DNA of 46,120 bases from Spirochaetales bacterium (GTDB lineage: Bacteria; Spirochaetota; Spirochaetia; DSM-2461), in assembly GCA_028532905.1 (NCBI GenBank), contig JAQQAM010000128.1, positions 1 through 46,120 of the forward strand, written 5' to 3'. Shown piece after piece: positions 35,631 to 45,356 of this stretch. A program made the position numbers and the translations under genes. Below the pieces are notes generated by a model. The model ran no database searches. It worked only from the letters and a program-made list of their open reading frames with translations, and was not told the DNA's origin. Position 1 is the first letter of the stretch. Every line of letters starts with the position of its first letter.

Positions 35631-36614
35631 TCAGGATGACTCCTGATCCGGAACTGAACCGTCAACGAATCCGTCACGCCAGTGCCAGAGGACCCGGGAC
35701 AGTTCGGATGAAAAGGGATTAATCCTGTTGAAATCAGGCAGCCAGTCGCTGCCTGTAATCCATTCCTGAATAAAACCGTCCTCCAGATCATAGCGGTGCA
35801 GCATATCCAGAACCCTGTCATATTCTGACTCGGACAGATAGCGGCCGGGTCTGGGGTCGGGATAAGCGGCGCTCACAACCGGTGTATACTGGCTCATCAG
35901 GGAAAGCATGGCCTTCCCTTTCATTACGGTACTGAACCACTTGAGAACCTGTTCTGTGGAATCCAGTTCTCCCGGCAGTATCAGATGCCTTATGAGAACC
36001 CCCTTTTTAAGCACTCCCTCATGATCAAGAACCAGAGGCCGGTGCTCCGCCATCTCCCGCAGGGCCGGCTCGGCAATACCGGGGTACTTCCTGAAGAGAT
36101 AATACTCGCCAGCCACCCGGGAATCCAGAGTTTTCAGATCAGGAAGGAATATATCCACATGGGGGAACACCTGTTTGAGTGCCTCCCGGGTCTCCTGCCC
36201 CGATGAGTTCCAGACAATGGGAAAATCATCTTCCCTGAGCTGTGGCAGCAGACGGCTCAGGGTCGGGATAAAATGGGAAGGGGTCACAAGATTCAGGTTC
36301 TCAGCTCCCGCGGCCTTCAGTCTCCGGGCAACAGACAGGAACTCCTCATCATCCATTTCCCGTCCCATGCCTTCCCGGCTGATCTGATAGTTCTGGCAGA
36401 AGGGACACCCCAGGGTACATCCGCTGAAAAAAAGAGTTCCGCTGCCTCCTGTTCCCACAAGAGGCGGTTCTTCGCCGAAATGGAGTCCGGCCCAGGCCAG
36501 AGAGATCCTGTGAGATGCGCCGCAGCGGGCCTCTGCTCTTGTCCGGTCGGTACCGCAGTTCCTTCCGCAGAGCCGGCATTCCCTGTAGTCAGCAGGAGTC
36601 GGAGTATTTTTCAT
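35631..36614 (-). CDS. Radical SAM protein, PflA/AmrS-like activating-enzyme family
   Basis: 327 aa; CRLCGRNCGTDR...RCGAS N-terminal Cys motif and 'FFSGCTLGCPFCQNYQIS' CxxxCxxC. Confidence 0.9.
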   Translation of the reverse strand: MKNTPTPADYRECRLCGRNCGTDRTRAEARCGASHRISLAWAGLHFGEEPPLVGTGGSGTLFFSGCTLGCPFCQNYQISREGMGREMDDEEFLSVARRLKAAGAENLNLVTPSHFIPTLSRLLPQLREDDFPIVWNSSGQETREALKQVFPHVDIFLPDLKTLDSRVAGEYYLFRKYPGIAEPALREMAEHRPLVLDHEGVLKKGVLIRHLILPGELDSTEQVLKWFSTVMKGKAMLSLMSQYTPVVSAAYPDPRPGRYLSESEYDRVLDMLHRYDLEDGFIQEWITGSDWLPDFNRINPFSSELSRVLWHWRDGFVDGSVPDQESS

Positions 36615-36858
36615 ACGCCTATTTCAACCGGAAAGAAGGAACAGGTCAACACCCGGGTACAGCCTGTAAGAGAGAATCATCCTTTACTCTGTACCTGCGT
36701 TTAACAGGAAACAGGCGGATCAAGTACAGGGGGAGCCGGGTCAGGAGAGTGACAGAAATCCTTTACCTCCGTGTTGCAAAGGTGTTAGAATGTGAACAGT
36801 TTCTTATTTTTGATGTTTTCATGAAATACAGAAAGCCTTATCGCTTTTTCCATACGGA

Positions 36859-36899
36859 CAGAGCCGGGATGCCCCTAATACCGGCTCTGCCCGGTTTTT
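36859..36899 (+). promoter_or_regulatory. Hairpin/attenuator-like element in the leader of the PEP-synthase-like gene
   Basis: CAGAGCCGG...CCGGCTCTG (9-bp arms, 13-nt loop), overlapping CCGG-CTCTGC-CCGG followed by TTTTT, about 20 nt upstream of the ATG at 36920. Confidence 0.5.
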
Positions 36900-36919
36900 A
36901 AAAGGATTGACCGCCTGTT

Positions 36920-39316
36920 ATGAATGATTCACCCCGCCTGCTCCTGATAAACGATAAAGAATGCCTCAATGCCGGCGGCAAAGCCGCAAACCTGTACAAG
37001 CTGACACAGGCATCCCTTACCATACCGCCTGCCTGTGTTCTCACCGGAACCTCTGAAAAAATGGATCGGGCTCTTATCCGGAAAGCCTGGGAGACCCTGG
37101 ACTGTCCCTCAGTGGCGGCCCGTTCCTCCGCCGGCGATGAAGACGGTGAAAACAGCTCTGCCGCCGGGCAGTATGAGTCGGTTCTTGGAATAGATTCTCC
37201 TGAAAAACTGGCAGAGGGAGTTGAGAGCTGCACAGCCTCCCTCTACAGTACCCGTGCCTCCGCCTACAGAAATTCAGAGACTCCCGGGGCTGTTATGAAT
37301 GTGGTTGTGCAGAAAATGATAAATCCTGTCTTTGCGGGTGTTGTCTTTACGGATGATCCCCTTGATCCATCAGGAGACAGGATGATTGTGGAAACGGTAG
37401 AGGGAGCAGGGGAAAATCTGGTAAGCGGCAGGAAGGCGGCAGCCAGAATCAGTCTGAACCGGAAGGGGACAGTAGAGGAGATTGAGAACCCGGAGAACCA
37501 GGCCCTCCCCGGAGAAAGGGAGATGGCAGCCCTCTTCACAGAGGCCTCCCGGTTTGCTGCAGCAGAGGGATGTCCCCAGGACCTGGAATGGTGCATTGAT
37601 GGGGAAGGCAGGTTGTATTGGCTTCAGGCCCGGCCCATTACAACAGAAAAACTGCCCGCTGCTGATGAGTTTGACTACACCGTCCGGTCGGAGGATGAGA
37701 TTTTCACCCGCTGCAATATCGGCGAAATGATTCCCGGGGCCGTGACCCCTTTGACAAGGGACTGTTTTGCCCCGGCCATCGAGCATGCCATGCGGGTTCT
37801 CTACAGTTCCTGCGGCGGAATTCACAAGGGAAACAGGGACAGGCCCTTTGTGGTATCCTTCTCCAATCATCTGCTGTTCAACTTCACATCCATCTACGGG
37901 ATGGCCGGCCGGATAGCCGGGGCAGGCAAAGAGAATATAGAGATGAATATTCTGGGAAAAACCATTGATGATCCCCTCCCCCATCCGGAGGCTCCGGGAG
38001 TGATTAAAATAATCAATGCCCTCCGTTATTTCTCAACAATGGGCCGGCACAAAGGATACCTGAAAAAACTGATCAAACTGAAAGACTCCATTCACTTCAG
38101 CGGCAGCGATGATCCCGTATCAGCCCTAAAGGAATGGACAGCCAAACTTCCCCTTATGGACAGGGGATATGCCCTCCATATGCTGGTCAGCGGCCATTCG
38201 GGTTTTGCCAATTCCCTGCTGACCAATATCCTTGAAAGGAGCAATCCGGAACTGGAGGTGAACGATTCCCTGCTGTCTCATCTTCTGAGCCGGGTGGACG
38301 GGGTGGAAAGCGCCAAAGCCGTTGCCCAACTGGAGCGGATCAGTGAGGAGATCTTTAAGAATCCGGACCTGCTGAAAACCTTTCAATCCGCTGATAACAG
38401 AGCGGCTCTGGAAGAACTGTCATCCTCCCCGGGAACAGAGGGTGAACTGTACCGGGCCTTTATGGAAAGACACGGACACCGCTGTATACGGGAAGCGGAG
38501 TTCCGCTCCCTGGCCTGGGAAGAAGATCAGGAACCGATTATAGGGAACCTGAAGGAGATGCTGAAGATAAGAGAGAAAGGACTGGAGAAGCCTGAACCGC
38601 CCCCCTTCCCTCTGGATAATTTCCTGAAGGGCTTTCCAAAAGGACCGGCCCGGAACTCTGTGGCCTGGGCTCTGAATAAAAGCCGTAGGGCGGTGAGAGA
38701 GAGGGAACTCTCCAAATCTCTGAGTATCCGTATTCAGTTTTTCTTTAAGAAGGAACTCAGAAGAATAGCGGCTCTCATGGTCAGCCGGGACCTTCTGCCT
38801 GAGGCGGATCTTGTCTATTTCCTGACCCGAAGCGAGCTGTCCGCTCTGGCGGAAGGGGGCAGGCAGGATCTGGTGAGAAAAGCGGGTATCAGGCGCAGGC
38901 TTCTGGGTGAACAGGCACAGGCGGAGTTTCCCGAATTATGGCGGGGTACTGTTCCTGAAAGAACAGAAAAAGAGGATTACGATCCGGCGAAGACCATCCA
39001 GGGGACTCCTGTCAGTGTGGGCCGCATCAGAGGGCGTGTGAGGATTGTCCGGACCGCCGCCGATGCCGGTCTGCTGGAACAGGGAGAAATCATGGTAGCC
39101 CCTCTCACGGATATCGGCTGGACTCCCTTCTACAGCATAGCGGGAGGAATGATAACAGAAATAGGCAGCGCCCTCTCCCACGGATCGGTAATAGCCAGAG
39201 AATACGGGCTGCCTCTGGTGACCAATATCAGTTCAGCCTGTGATTTTCTGGAGGACGGAACAGAAATTGAGCTGGACGGCAAAGAGGGGACTGTCAGAAT
39301 ACTGGATGCCGTCTGA
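36920..39316 (+). CDS. PEP/pyruvate-binding, PEP-utilising enzyme (PEP synthase / rifampicin phosphotransferase-like)
   Basis: 798 aa; N-terminal ATP-grasp 'LNAGGKAANLYKLTQASLTIPPACVLTG', 'GDRMIVETVEGAGENLVSG', 'LEWCIDGEGRLYWLQARPIT', C-terminal phospho-His domain 'APLTDIGWTPFYSIAGGMITEIGSALSHGSVIAREYGLPLV'. Confidence 0.85.
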   Translation: MNDSPRLLLINDKECLNAGGKAANLYKLTQASLTIPPACVLTGTSEKMDRALIRKAWETLDCPSVAARSSAGDEDGENSSAAGQYESVLGIDSPEKLAEGVESCTASLYSTRASAYRNSETPGAVMNVVVQKMINPVFAGVVFTDDPLDPSGDRMIVETVEGAGENLVSGRKAAARISLNRKGTVEEIENPENQALPGEREMAALFTEASRFAAAEGCPQDLEWCIDGEGRLYWLQARPITTEKLPAADEFDYTVRSEDEIFTRCNIGEMIPGAVTPLTRDCFAPAIEHAMRVLYSSCGGIHKGNRDRPFVVSFSNHLLFNFTSIYGMAGRIAGAGKENIEMNILGKTIDDPLPHPEAPGVIKIINALRYFSTMGRHKGYLKKLIKLKDSIHFSGSDDPVSALKEWTAKLPLMDRGYALHMLVSGHSGFANSLLTNILERSNPELEVNDSLLSHLLSRVDGVESAKAVAQLERISEEIFKNPDLLKTFQSADNRAALEELSSSPGTEGELYRAFMERHGHRCIREAEFRSLAWEEDQEPIIGNLKEMLKIREKGLEKPEPPPFPLDNFLKGFPKGPARNSVAWALNKSRRAVRERELSKSLSIRIQFFFKKELRRIAALMVSRDLLPEADLVYFLTRSELSALAEGGRQDLVRKAGIRRRLLGEQAQAEFPELWRGTVPERTEKEDYDPAKTIQGTPVSVGRIRGRVRIVRTAADAGLLEQGEIMVAPLTDIGWTPFYSIAGGMITEIGSALSHGSVIAREYGLPLVTNISSACDFLEDGTEIELDGKEGTVRILDAV

Positions 39317-39336
39317 GGATTCTGAAGGCCGGAGGA

Positions 39337-40326
39337 TCAGGTTGTCTGCCGCTCCACCAGCACCGGCGTAATGGTTATTTCTTCGGGGAACTCGGATGGG
39401 GGATGACCCCCGCTTCTGTTGATCAGATAATCCGCAACAGCTCTGGCCTTGGCCGGTATAAACTGCTTCATGGTGGTCAGATTGAGAGACCCGGCCATTC
39501 GGATATCATCAAAACCCATAACAGCCAGATCTTCGGGAATCTTTATATTCTGTTTGTGACAGTATTCAATACCCCCTATGGCCATGGTATCGGACGTGTA
39601 AAACAGCACATCACAAGGGTGGTCTTTTAAAAGACGCCGGGTAGCCCCCTCCCCGCCGGCGATGGAGAGTTTGCTTTCTTCTTCAGGAATAGCCTCCCGG
39701 GGGACTCCCAGCTCCTCCATTTTTCTGTAAAACCCGGCCAGACGGTCATCCTGAAAACTGACGGTCCCCTCATTCCAGCGGACCACTGCGGGTTTTCTGT
39801 AGCCCCTGCTCCACAGATAGGCTGCCGCGTCATAGCCTCCCAGATAGTTGTTATTCATAACAGAAAACGTATGGCGGCAGCGGGAATGGACTGCCGCGAA
39901 GGGGAGGCCTCGTTCAGACAGATAGGCGTGGGCCCTCTCATCAATCTCCATTGTAACGATCACAGCCATATCGGCCATGCCGACCCAGCTGTTGCTGCGG
40001 CTCAGAAAAAGAGAAAGACTGTCTGCCCCGTCGGTATGGACCAGAAGCAGATAGATGTTGTGGAGATGGAGTTCCTTTTCCAGACAGACAATCAGGTCCG
40101 ATATAAACTCACTGTCCATAACAGGTGTCACCATAGCCAGAATCCGGGGCTTATCCTTTCTGATCACGGCGGGGAATCCCGGCTGATAATCCAGCTCCCG
40201 CATGACCCGGTATACCCTGTCCCTGGTAACCGCATTGACCTGTTCGGGTTCATTGATCACCCGGCTCACAGTGGTGATGCTGACCTCCGCCAGTCTGGCA
40301 ATATCTTTCAGATTGATGCGTCCCAT
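39337..40326 (-). CDS. LacI-family transcriptional regulator
   Basis: 329 aa; 'INLKDIARLAEVSITTVSRVINEPEQVNAVTRDRVYRVMRELDYQPG' HTH plus effector domain. Confidence 0.95.
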   Translation of the reverse strand: MGRINLKDIARLAEVSITTVSRVINEPEQVNAVTRDRVYRVMRELDYQPGFPAVIRKDKPRILAMVTPVMDSEFISDLIVCLEKELHLHNIYLLLVHTDGADSLSLFLSRSNSWVGMADMAVIVTMEIDERAHAYLSERGLPFAAVHSRCRHTFSVMNNNYLGGYDAAAYLWSRGYRKPAVVRWNEGTVSFQDDRLAGFYRKMEELGVPREAIPEEESKLSIAGGEGATRRLLKDHPCDVLFYTSDTMAIGGIEYCHKQNIKIPEDLAVMGFDDIRMAGSLNLTTMKQFIPAKARAVADYLINRSGGHPPSEFPEEITITPVLVERQTT

Positions 40327-40369
40327 ACCCTCAGATTAGGCGTCGGCAGAGGGCAAAGTCAATGGAAGG

Positions 40370-40405
40370 TGAAAATATTTTCATAATATTTTTCATATAT
40401 TTTCA
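40370..40405. promoter_or_regulatory. Candidate LacI-type operator cluster between the LacI and GH4 genes
   Basis: Perfect 14-bp palindrome TGAAAATATTTTCA (40370-40383) followed by two more ATATTTT(T)CA units ending at 40395 and 40405. Confidence 0.45.
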
Positions 40406-40543
40406 ATCTTTTGATACCTTTGTGCCCCATAATGATTGATCCGGGTGAGCCGGGTCCCTTAATATGCTTTTCAGGCAACAGAATGACAAAACCCTCCGGG
40501 CAGAATCTGCACCGGAAGAAAAATAAGTGACAAGGAGCAAAGA

Positions 40544-41911
40544 ATGAATAAAAAGATTGTTTTAATCGGTGCCGGAAGCGCCCAGTTCGGTCTGGGAACA
40601 CTGGGAGATATTTTCACCAGCACAATCCTGAAAGGATCAGAAATAACTCTGCTGGATATTAACGGAGAGGCTCTTAAGAAGGTGGATGAGACCGCCCAGG
40701 CTTTTATCAGCAAGGAGAACCTGGATTTTACCGTAACAAGCACAACCAGGCGGAAGGAGGCCTTGAAAGGAGCCGACTTTATCATCATCTCCATTGAGGT
40801 GGGGGACCGTTTCAAACTCTGGGATGAGGACTGGAAAACCCCTCTCCAGTACGGTATCAGCCAGGTGTACGGCGAAAACGGCGGAGCCGGAGGAGTCTTC
40901 CATGCTCTGAGAATCATCCCCCCTATTCTGGAGATCTGCGGCGATGCGGTGGAAATCTGTCCCGAAGCCCATATTTTCTGCTACTCCAACCCCATGACAG
41001 CCATTACCACGACGGTCCACAGAGCCTATCCGGGAATCAGATTCACCGGTCTGTGCCATGAAATAGCCTCTCTGGAACGCTACCTTCCTGCGATTCTGGA
41101 CATGCCCTTTGAGGATATGGACCTCACATCCGGAGGACTGAACCATTTCAGCTGCCTCCTCAAGGCAAAGGACAGGAACACCGGACGGGACCTGTACCCC
41201 GAAATAATGGAGAAGGCTCCTGTTTTCTTCGAATCCGAACCGGGATACAGCGATATGCTGGACTATTACAACAGGACCGGAGAAATGATTCATACAGAGG
41301 GAGCCACCGGCCGTCATGATCTGGGAATAGAGAGAAGCGCCTACTCCTGGGCCGACCGGAAGCTGTTTCAGTTTATTATGGAGACCTACGGTCTGCTGCC
41401 CATCACCGGAGACAGCCACTTCGGAGAATATCTGAGCTGGGCCTGGGAAGTGGCCGACCACAGAGGCATTTTGGATTTCTATGACTTCTACAAGCTGATG
41501 CTGGGAGAAATGGCGGACCCAGAAATCCACCTGGAAGTGAAAGAGAGGATCGTGGCCATTATGGAGGGTATCAGTACAGACAGCGGAGCCCTGGAAGCGG
41601 CTGTGAATGTACCCAATGACGGACTGATCGCAGACCTGCCCTCCTGGATTGCCGTTGAGGTTCCCGGAACGGTTCATGCAGATGGAGTCAAGGGCAATGT
41701 ACTGGGAGAACTTCCCAAGGGATTCAGCGCCCTGCTGAGAAACTATACCGGCACCTATGATCTGACGGCAGAAGCCATACTGACGGGTAGAAAAGACTAC
41801 GTTGTACAGGCTCTTCTGGCCAACCCGGTGGTGAACAAGGCCCTCCCCCTGAAAGACCTGACAGACAGGATGATCAGTCAGCAGGGCAAATGGCTCTCCT
41901 ATCTGAAATAA
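40544..41911 (+). CDS. Glycoside hydrolase family 4 (alpha-glycosidase type, NAD-dependent)
   Basis: 455 aa; 'KIVLIGAGSAQFGLGTLGDIF', 'DFIIISIEVGD', 'CYSNPMTAITTTVHRAYPGIRFTGLCHEIASLERYL', characteristic GH4 with a CHE-type motif. Confidence 0.93.
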   Translation: MNKKIVLIGAGSAQFGLGTLGDIFTSTILKGSEITLLDINGEALKKVDETAQAFISKENLDFTVTSTTRRKEALKGADFIIISIEVGDRFKLWDEDWKTPLQYGISQVYGENGGAGGVFHALRIIPPILEICGDAVEICPEAHIFCYSNPMTAITTTVHRAYPGIRFTGLCHEIASLERYLPAILDMPFEDMDLTSGGLNHFSCLLKAKDRNTGRDLYPEIMEKAPVFFESEPGYSDMLDYYNRTGEMIHTEGATGRHDLGIERSAYSWADRKLFQFIMETYGLLPITGDSHFGEYLSWAWEVADHRGILDFYDFYKLMLGEMADPEIHLEVKERIVAIMEGISTDSGALEAAVNVPNDGLIADLPSWIAVEVPGTVHADGVKGNVLGELPKGFSALLRNYTGTYDLTAEAILTGRKDYVVQALLANPVVNKALPLKDLTDRMISQQGKWLSYLK

Positions 41912-41966
41912 GCCTTATCCGGAACAGGTTCCACCCCCTGTCCGGATTCTGCCGGGCAGAGACAGC

Positions 41967-42995
41967 TCAGGAATCGGCCAGGGCGTTCCAGAGCTTGCTG
42001 GCATAAAACACGGGCTGATGGTCATCGGCTATCAGCCCCATTCCCTCATGAAGCTCGTTCAGATGAGTCTTCCATTCCTCCAGGCTCATCTGCAGATGGT
42101 CATCGATCCGGCTGAGAAGCTTTCTGGATTTGTTTTTATCAAACAGATCGGTCCAGAGTTCACTGAGTTCCTTTTCCCGGGCAGTCCGCTCCTCTTTTGT
42201 CTGAAGCATTCTGCTTTTCTGCTCTTCCAGACTGAAAACGGGACGCTCCATCAGAACCTCCCCTTTCCGGGAAATAAAGACAAGCTGTCCGGGGTCTTTG
42301 AAGTTGAAATCCAGAGACGGCAGATCAGGGGGCACCATGGGCACAGGATCACGCCCGTGCTCCACCCGCCACACCGGCCGGTCCTGAATCAAATCAACAA
42401 AATCCTGATCTCCCACCCGGGGGGCACCATACACATAGAGTCCCGCCGCATGGGGAATCCGGGCAAAACAGAGGGTAGCCAGAGCGCCTCCCAGACTGTG
42501 TCCGCAGATCCACAGGGGTCTTTTTCTTTTCTCACTCTGCAGAGTGATTAGAAACTGCTCCAGCCCGTCCTCTCCGCTCCAGACTTCCTCCAGTCCCTTG
42601 AGAAAGCCCTTATGCACCTTCCCTCCCCTGTCAAAATCAACAGGCAGGGTATTCAGATCCGTCCGGATCTCATGAAGAACCGATGAGCTTTTCAGTTCGG
42701 TTCCCCGGAAGGAGACAATCACGGCTTTCCGGTTCCAGCTGACCATGCATTCAGTCCCTTTCCCCTGAAAGAATCTGAAATGATCAAAACCTGCCAGCTG
42801 AAAGGCCATCCGGGCAAACCCGGGGTGGCAGTAGGCCAGAAAGGCACATTCTGCAAACCACCAGGCATTTACCAGAGAGAACTCCCTGTCTTTAAACCGG
42901 GGTGTCCGGTTTCCTGGATTTTCAAAATAGCGGTAGTTCATATCCGGAGGGATAATATCGTATTGTCCCGGATCAGGGATCTCTTTCCTATTCAT
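41967..42995 (-). CDS. Class 3 lipase-family protein
   Basis: 342 aa; 'KAVIVSFRGTE', 'WICGHSLGGALATLCFARI', 'YVYGAPRVGDQDFVDLIQDRPVWRVEHGRDPVPMVPP'. Confidence 0.9.
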   Translation of the reverse strand: MNRKEIPDPGQYDIIPPDMNYRYFENPGNRTPRFKDREFSLVNAWWFAECAFLAYCHPGFARMAFQLAGFDHFRFFQGKGTECMVSWNRKAVIVSFRGTELKSSSVLHEIRTDLNTLPVDFDRGGKVHKGFLKGLEEVWSGEDGLEQFLITLQSEKRKRPLWICGHSLGGALATLCFARIPHAAGLYVYGAPRVGDQDFVDLIQDRPVWRVEHGRDPVPMVPPDLPSLDFNFKDPGQLVFISRKGEVLMERPVFSLEEQKSRMLQTKEERTAREKELSELWTDLFDKNKSRKLLSRIDDHLQMSLEEWKTHLNELHEGMGLIADDHQPVFYASKLWNALADS

Positions 42996-43024
42996 GCTTC
43001 ACCTTTGTACGGATTTTCGTCAAA

Positions 43025-45268
43025 TCAGGCCAGGGGGTATCGTTCCTGCAGGGATTTCATATACCGGTCCATCTCATCCAGACGTTTGATGGATAGAATT
43101 TCCCGGCTGATATCCTCTACCTCGTTCAGAGAAAACTGCATCAGCCTCTGCTTGACGGCATCCACTCTGGAGGGAGCCACACTGAGCTTCCGTATCCCCA
43201 TCCCCACAAGAACGGGTACCAGCAGGGGATCCGATGCAATATCACCGCAGACGGAAATCTGATCCGCCTTGTCACCGGCTTCTTCCATTATGGAGGCCAG
43301 AACCTTCAGAACTGTGGGATGATGACTTCTGTAGAGATGACTGAGATTCTCATTGGTTCTGTCCACGGCCAGAAGGTACATGGTCAGGTCGTTGGAACCG
43401 ATAGAAAGGAAATCGCTGTACTCCGCCAGTTCCCCGGCGGCCATCGCCGCAGAGGGGAGTTCCACCATGGCGCCCACCCGGGGACGGGCGTTAAAAGGGT
43501 CTCCCCGCTCTTCCAGCTGCTTCATACAGAATTCCAGTTCCTCCCGGGCCTGGAGCAGCTCTTCCACTCCGGAAACCATGGGAAACATAATGCCCAGATC
43601 CGCACCTGCCCCGGCCCGGAGCATGGCTCTGAGCTGATCATGGAACATTTCCCGGTTGGCCAGAGAAAACCGGATGCCCCGTACCCCCAGAAAGGGATTG
43701 CTCTCGGCCTCGCTGCGCCCTTGCAGGAGCTTGTCTCCGCCGATATCGGCTGTCCGCAGGGTGACGGGTTTGCCGCTCTGGCTCTCAACAATGGAGCGGT
43801 AGAGCCTGTACTGCTGCTCCTCGGAAAGAAAATCATTCTTCAGAATAAAAGGGAACTCGCTCCGGTACAGACCGATTCCCTCGGCTCCCTCTCTCTTGGC
43901 ATCCTCAGCATCTTTGAGGATATTGATATTGGCATGGACAGATACGGGTTCCCCGTCTGATAAATGCCCTTTCAGGATATAGGAGCCCTGTGTCCGGAGC
44001 TTCCGTTTTTCCTTGTCCAGAATAGCGGCTCTGATTTTATCATCCGGGCGGATATATAGTTTTCCGCTGGTGGCATCCAGAAGAAGAGGAAGCCCTTCGG
44101 GAACATTCAGAAGGGATTTGTCATCGGTAATCAGAACAGGTACGGACAGAGACCGGGCCAGAATGGAGATATGCGCCGTAACACCGGCTCCTCTGAGAAC
44201 CACCCCGGCCACTCCCTCCACGGCCAGACGGAAAAGATCGGAAGGATAGATGTGCCTGGACAGAACAATCTTGTCGTTATAGCTGAATCCGGCCTTGTCA
44301 GGCCTGGCCATGTTGGACAGGATGCGGTATCCCAGATCTCTCACATCCTGAGCCTTTTCGGCCAGCCTGGCTTCGCTCATGGAAGCAAACCGGTCGGCAT
44401 AGGACTGAATCACCTCCCTGACAGATGCAGCCGCACTGCGCCCGTCTCTGATCCCTTTCCGCATTTTTTCAAGAAAGCTGTTGTCTTTCAGCATATACAG
44501 CTGGGCTGTGAAGATCAGAGAGATCATCTCGGTATCAGTAAAAGAGGTGCTTTTCTGTATTTTTTCCAGCTGGGAAGAGGAGAGTTCAAGGGCTTTCTCA
44601 AAGAGCTCCATCTCCCCGTCTACAGATCCGGAGGAGGCGATTGTATCGGCCACACTGTCAATATCCGACCAGACGGGCAGCGCCGTTCCCTGGGCAATTC
44701 CCGCAGAGGCCTTCAGTCCCCGGATGACCCGGGAACGGGGCACTGGTACAGAAGCACCCTTTTCCGCCGGTACGATAAAGGCTGTGGCTTCTGCCAGCAT
44801 ATCCCCTAAAAGTGAGGCGGCTTTTCTCAGGTCCGCCGTGTCTTCCCTGCTGAAGGCGCCGGGAGACTGGTGAGCCAGCATCAGAACCCCCAGCTTCTCG
44901 GGTCCCCTGACAACCGGGATCAGTATCTTTGTGCGGAAGGGACTCTTGTCCTCCTCTTTATAGGAGATGATTCTGACCGAATCATCCCGGAAGGCCCGTC
45001 CCAGTTCACTGTCATCCAGAGCAAAGCGCAGGGGCATTTTATTTTTGCCGCAGCGCATACTGTCCCAGTAGTCACCACTGTCATATCCTGCCCGGAGAAC
45101 CAGTTCTCTGGTGGATTCATCATATCCGAAAATGGCCCCCAGAGAAGCTCCTGACTGTTCCATCAGGGGTGAAATGGCCTCCTTCAGAAATCCGTCCATT
45201 TCCTGATCTGTCTCAAACAAAGAGGCCTTATTACTTATACTCGATAGAGCGTCGCTGTATTTATGCAC
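43025..45268 (-). CDS. ptsP: PEP-protein phosphotransferase, PtsP-like (GAF + enzyme I)
   Basis: 747 aa; N-terminal GAF-like domain, then EI: 'GLKASAGIAQGTALP', active-site 'GAGVTAHISILARSLSVPVLI', 'GIGLYRSEFPF', 'IGSNDLTMYLLAVDR', 'SVCGDIASDP'. Confidence 0.88.
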   Translation of the reverse strand: MHKYSDALSSISNKASLFETDQEMDGFLKEAISPLMEQSGASLGAIFGYDESTRELVLRAGYDSGDYWDSMRCGKNKMPLRFALDDSELGRAFRDDSVRIISYKEEDKSPFRTKILIPVVRGPEKLGVLMLAHQSPGAFSREDTADLRKAASLLGDMLAEATAFIVPAEKGASVPVPRSRVIRGLKASAGIAQGTALPVWSDIDSVADTIASSGSVDGEMELFEKALELSSSQLEKIQKSTSFTDTEMISLIFTAQLYMLKDNSFLEKMRKGIRDGRSAAASVREVIQSYADRFASMSEARLAEKAQDVRDLGYRILSNMARPDKAGFSYNDKIVLSRHIYPSDLFRLAVEGVAGVVLRGAGVTAHISILARSLSVPVLITDDKSLLNVPEGLPLLLDATSGKLYIRPDDKIRAAILDKEKRKLRTQGSYILKGHLSDGEPVSVHANINILKDAEDAKREGAEGIGLYRSEFPFILKNDFLSEEQQYRLYRSIVESQSGKPVTLRTADIGGDKLLQGRSEAESNPFLGVRGIRFSLANREMFHDQLRAMLRAGAGADLGIMFPMVSGVEELLQAREELEFCMKQLEERGDPFNARPRVGAMVELPSAAMAAGELAEYSDFLSIGSNDLTMYLLAVDRTNENLSHLYRSHHPTVLKVLASIMEEAGDKADQISVCGDIASDPLLVPVLVGMGIRKLSVAPSRVDAVKQRLMQFSLNEVEDISREILSIKRLDEMDRYMKSLQERYPLA

Positions 45269-45356
45269 ATTACAAATATAATAATCCCTGACTCAATGAT
45301 CAAATTCATAGACAATAAGGATGAAAGAGTTTAAAAATAGAGTCCGGGAGAATGAT

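Noticed and set aside
40637-41677. 346-aa minus-strand ORF opposite the GH4 gene
   Set aside because: Fully antisense to an unambiguous GH4 gene; shadow ORF.
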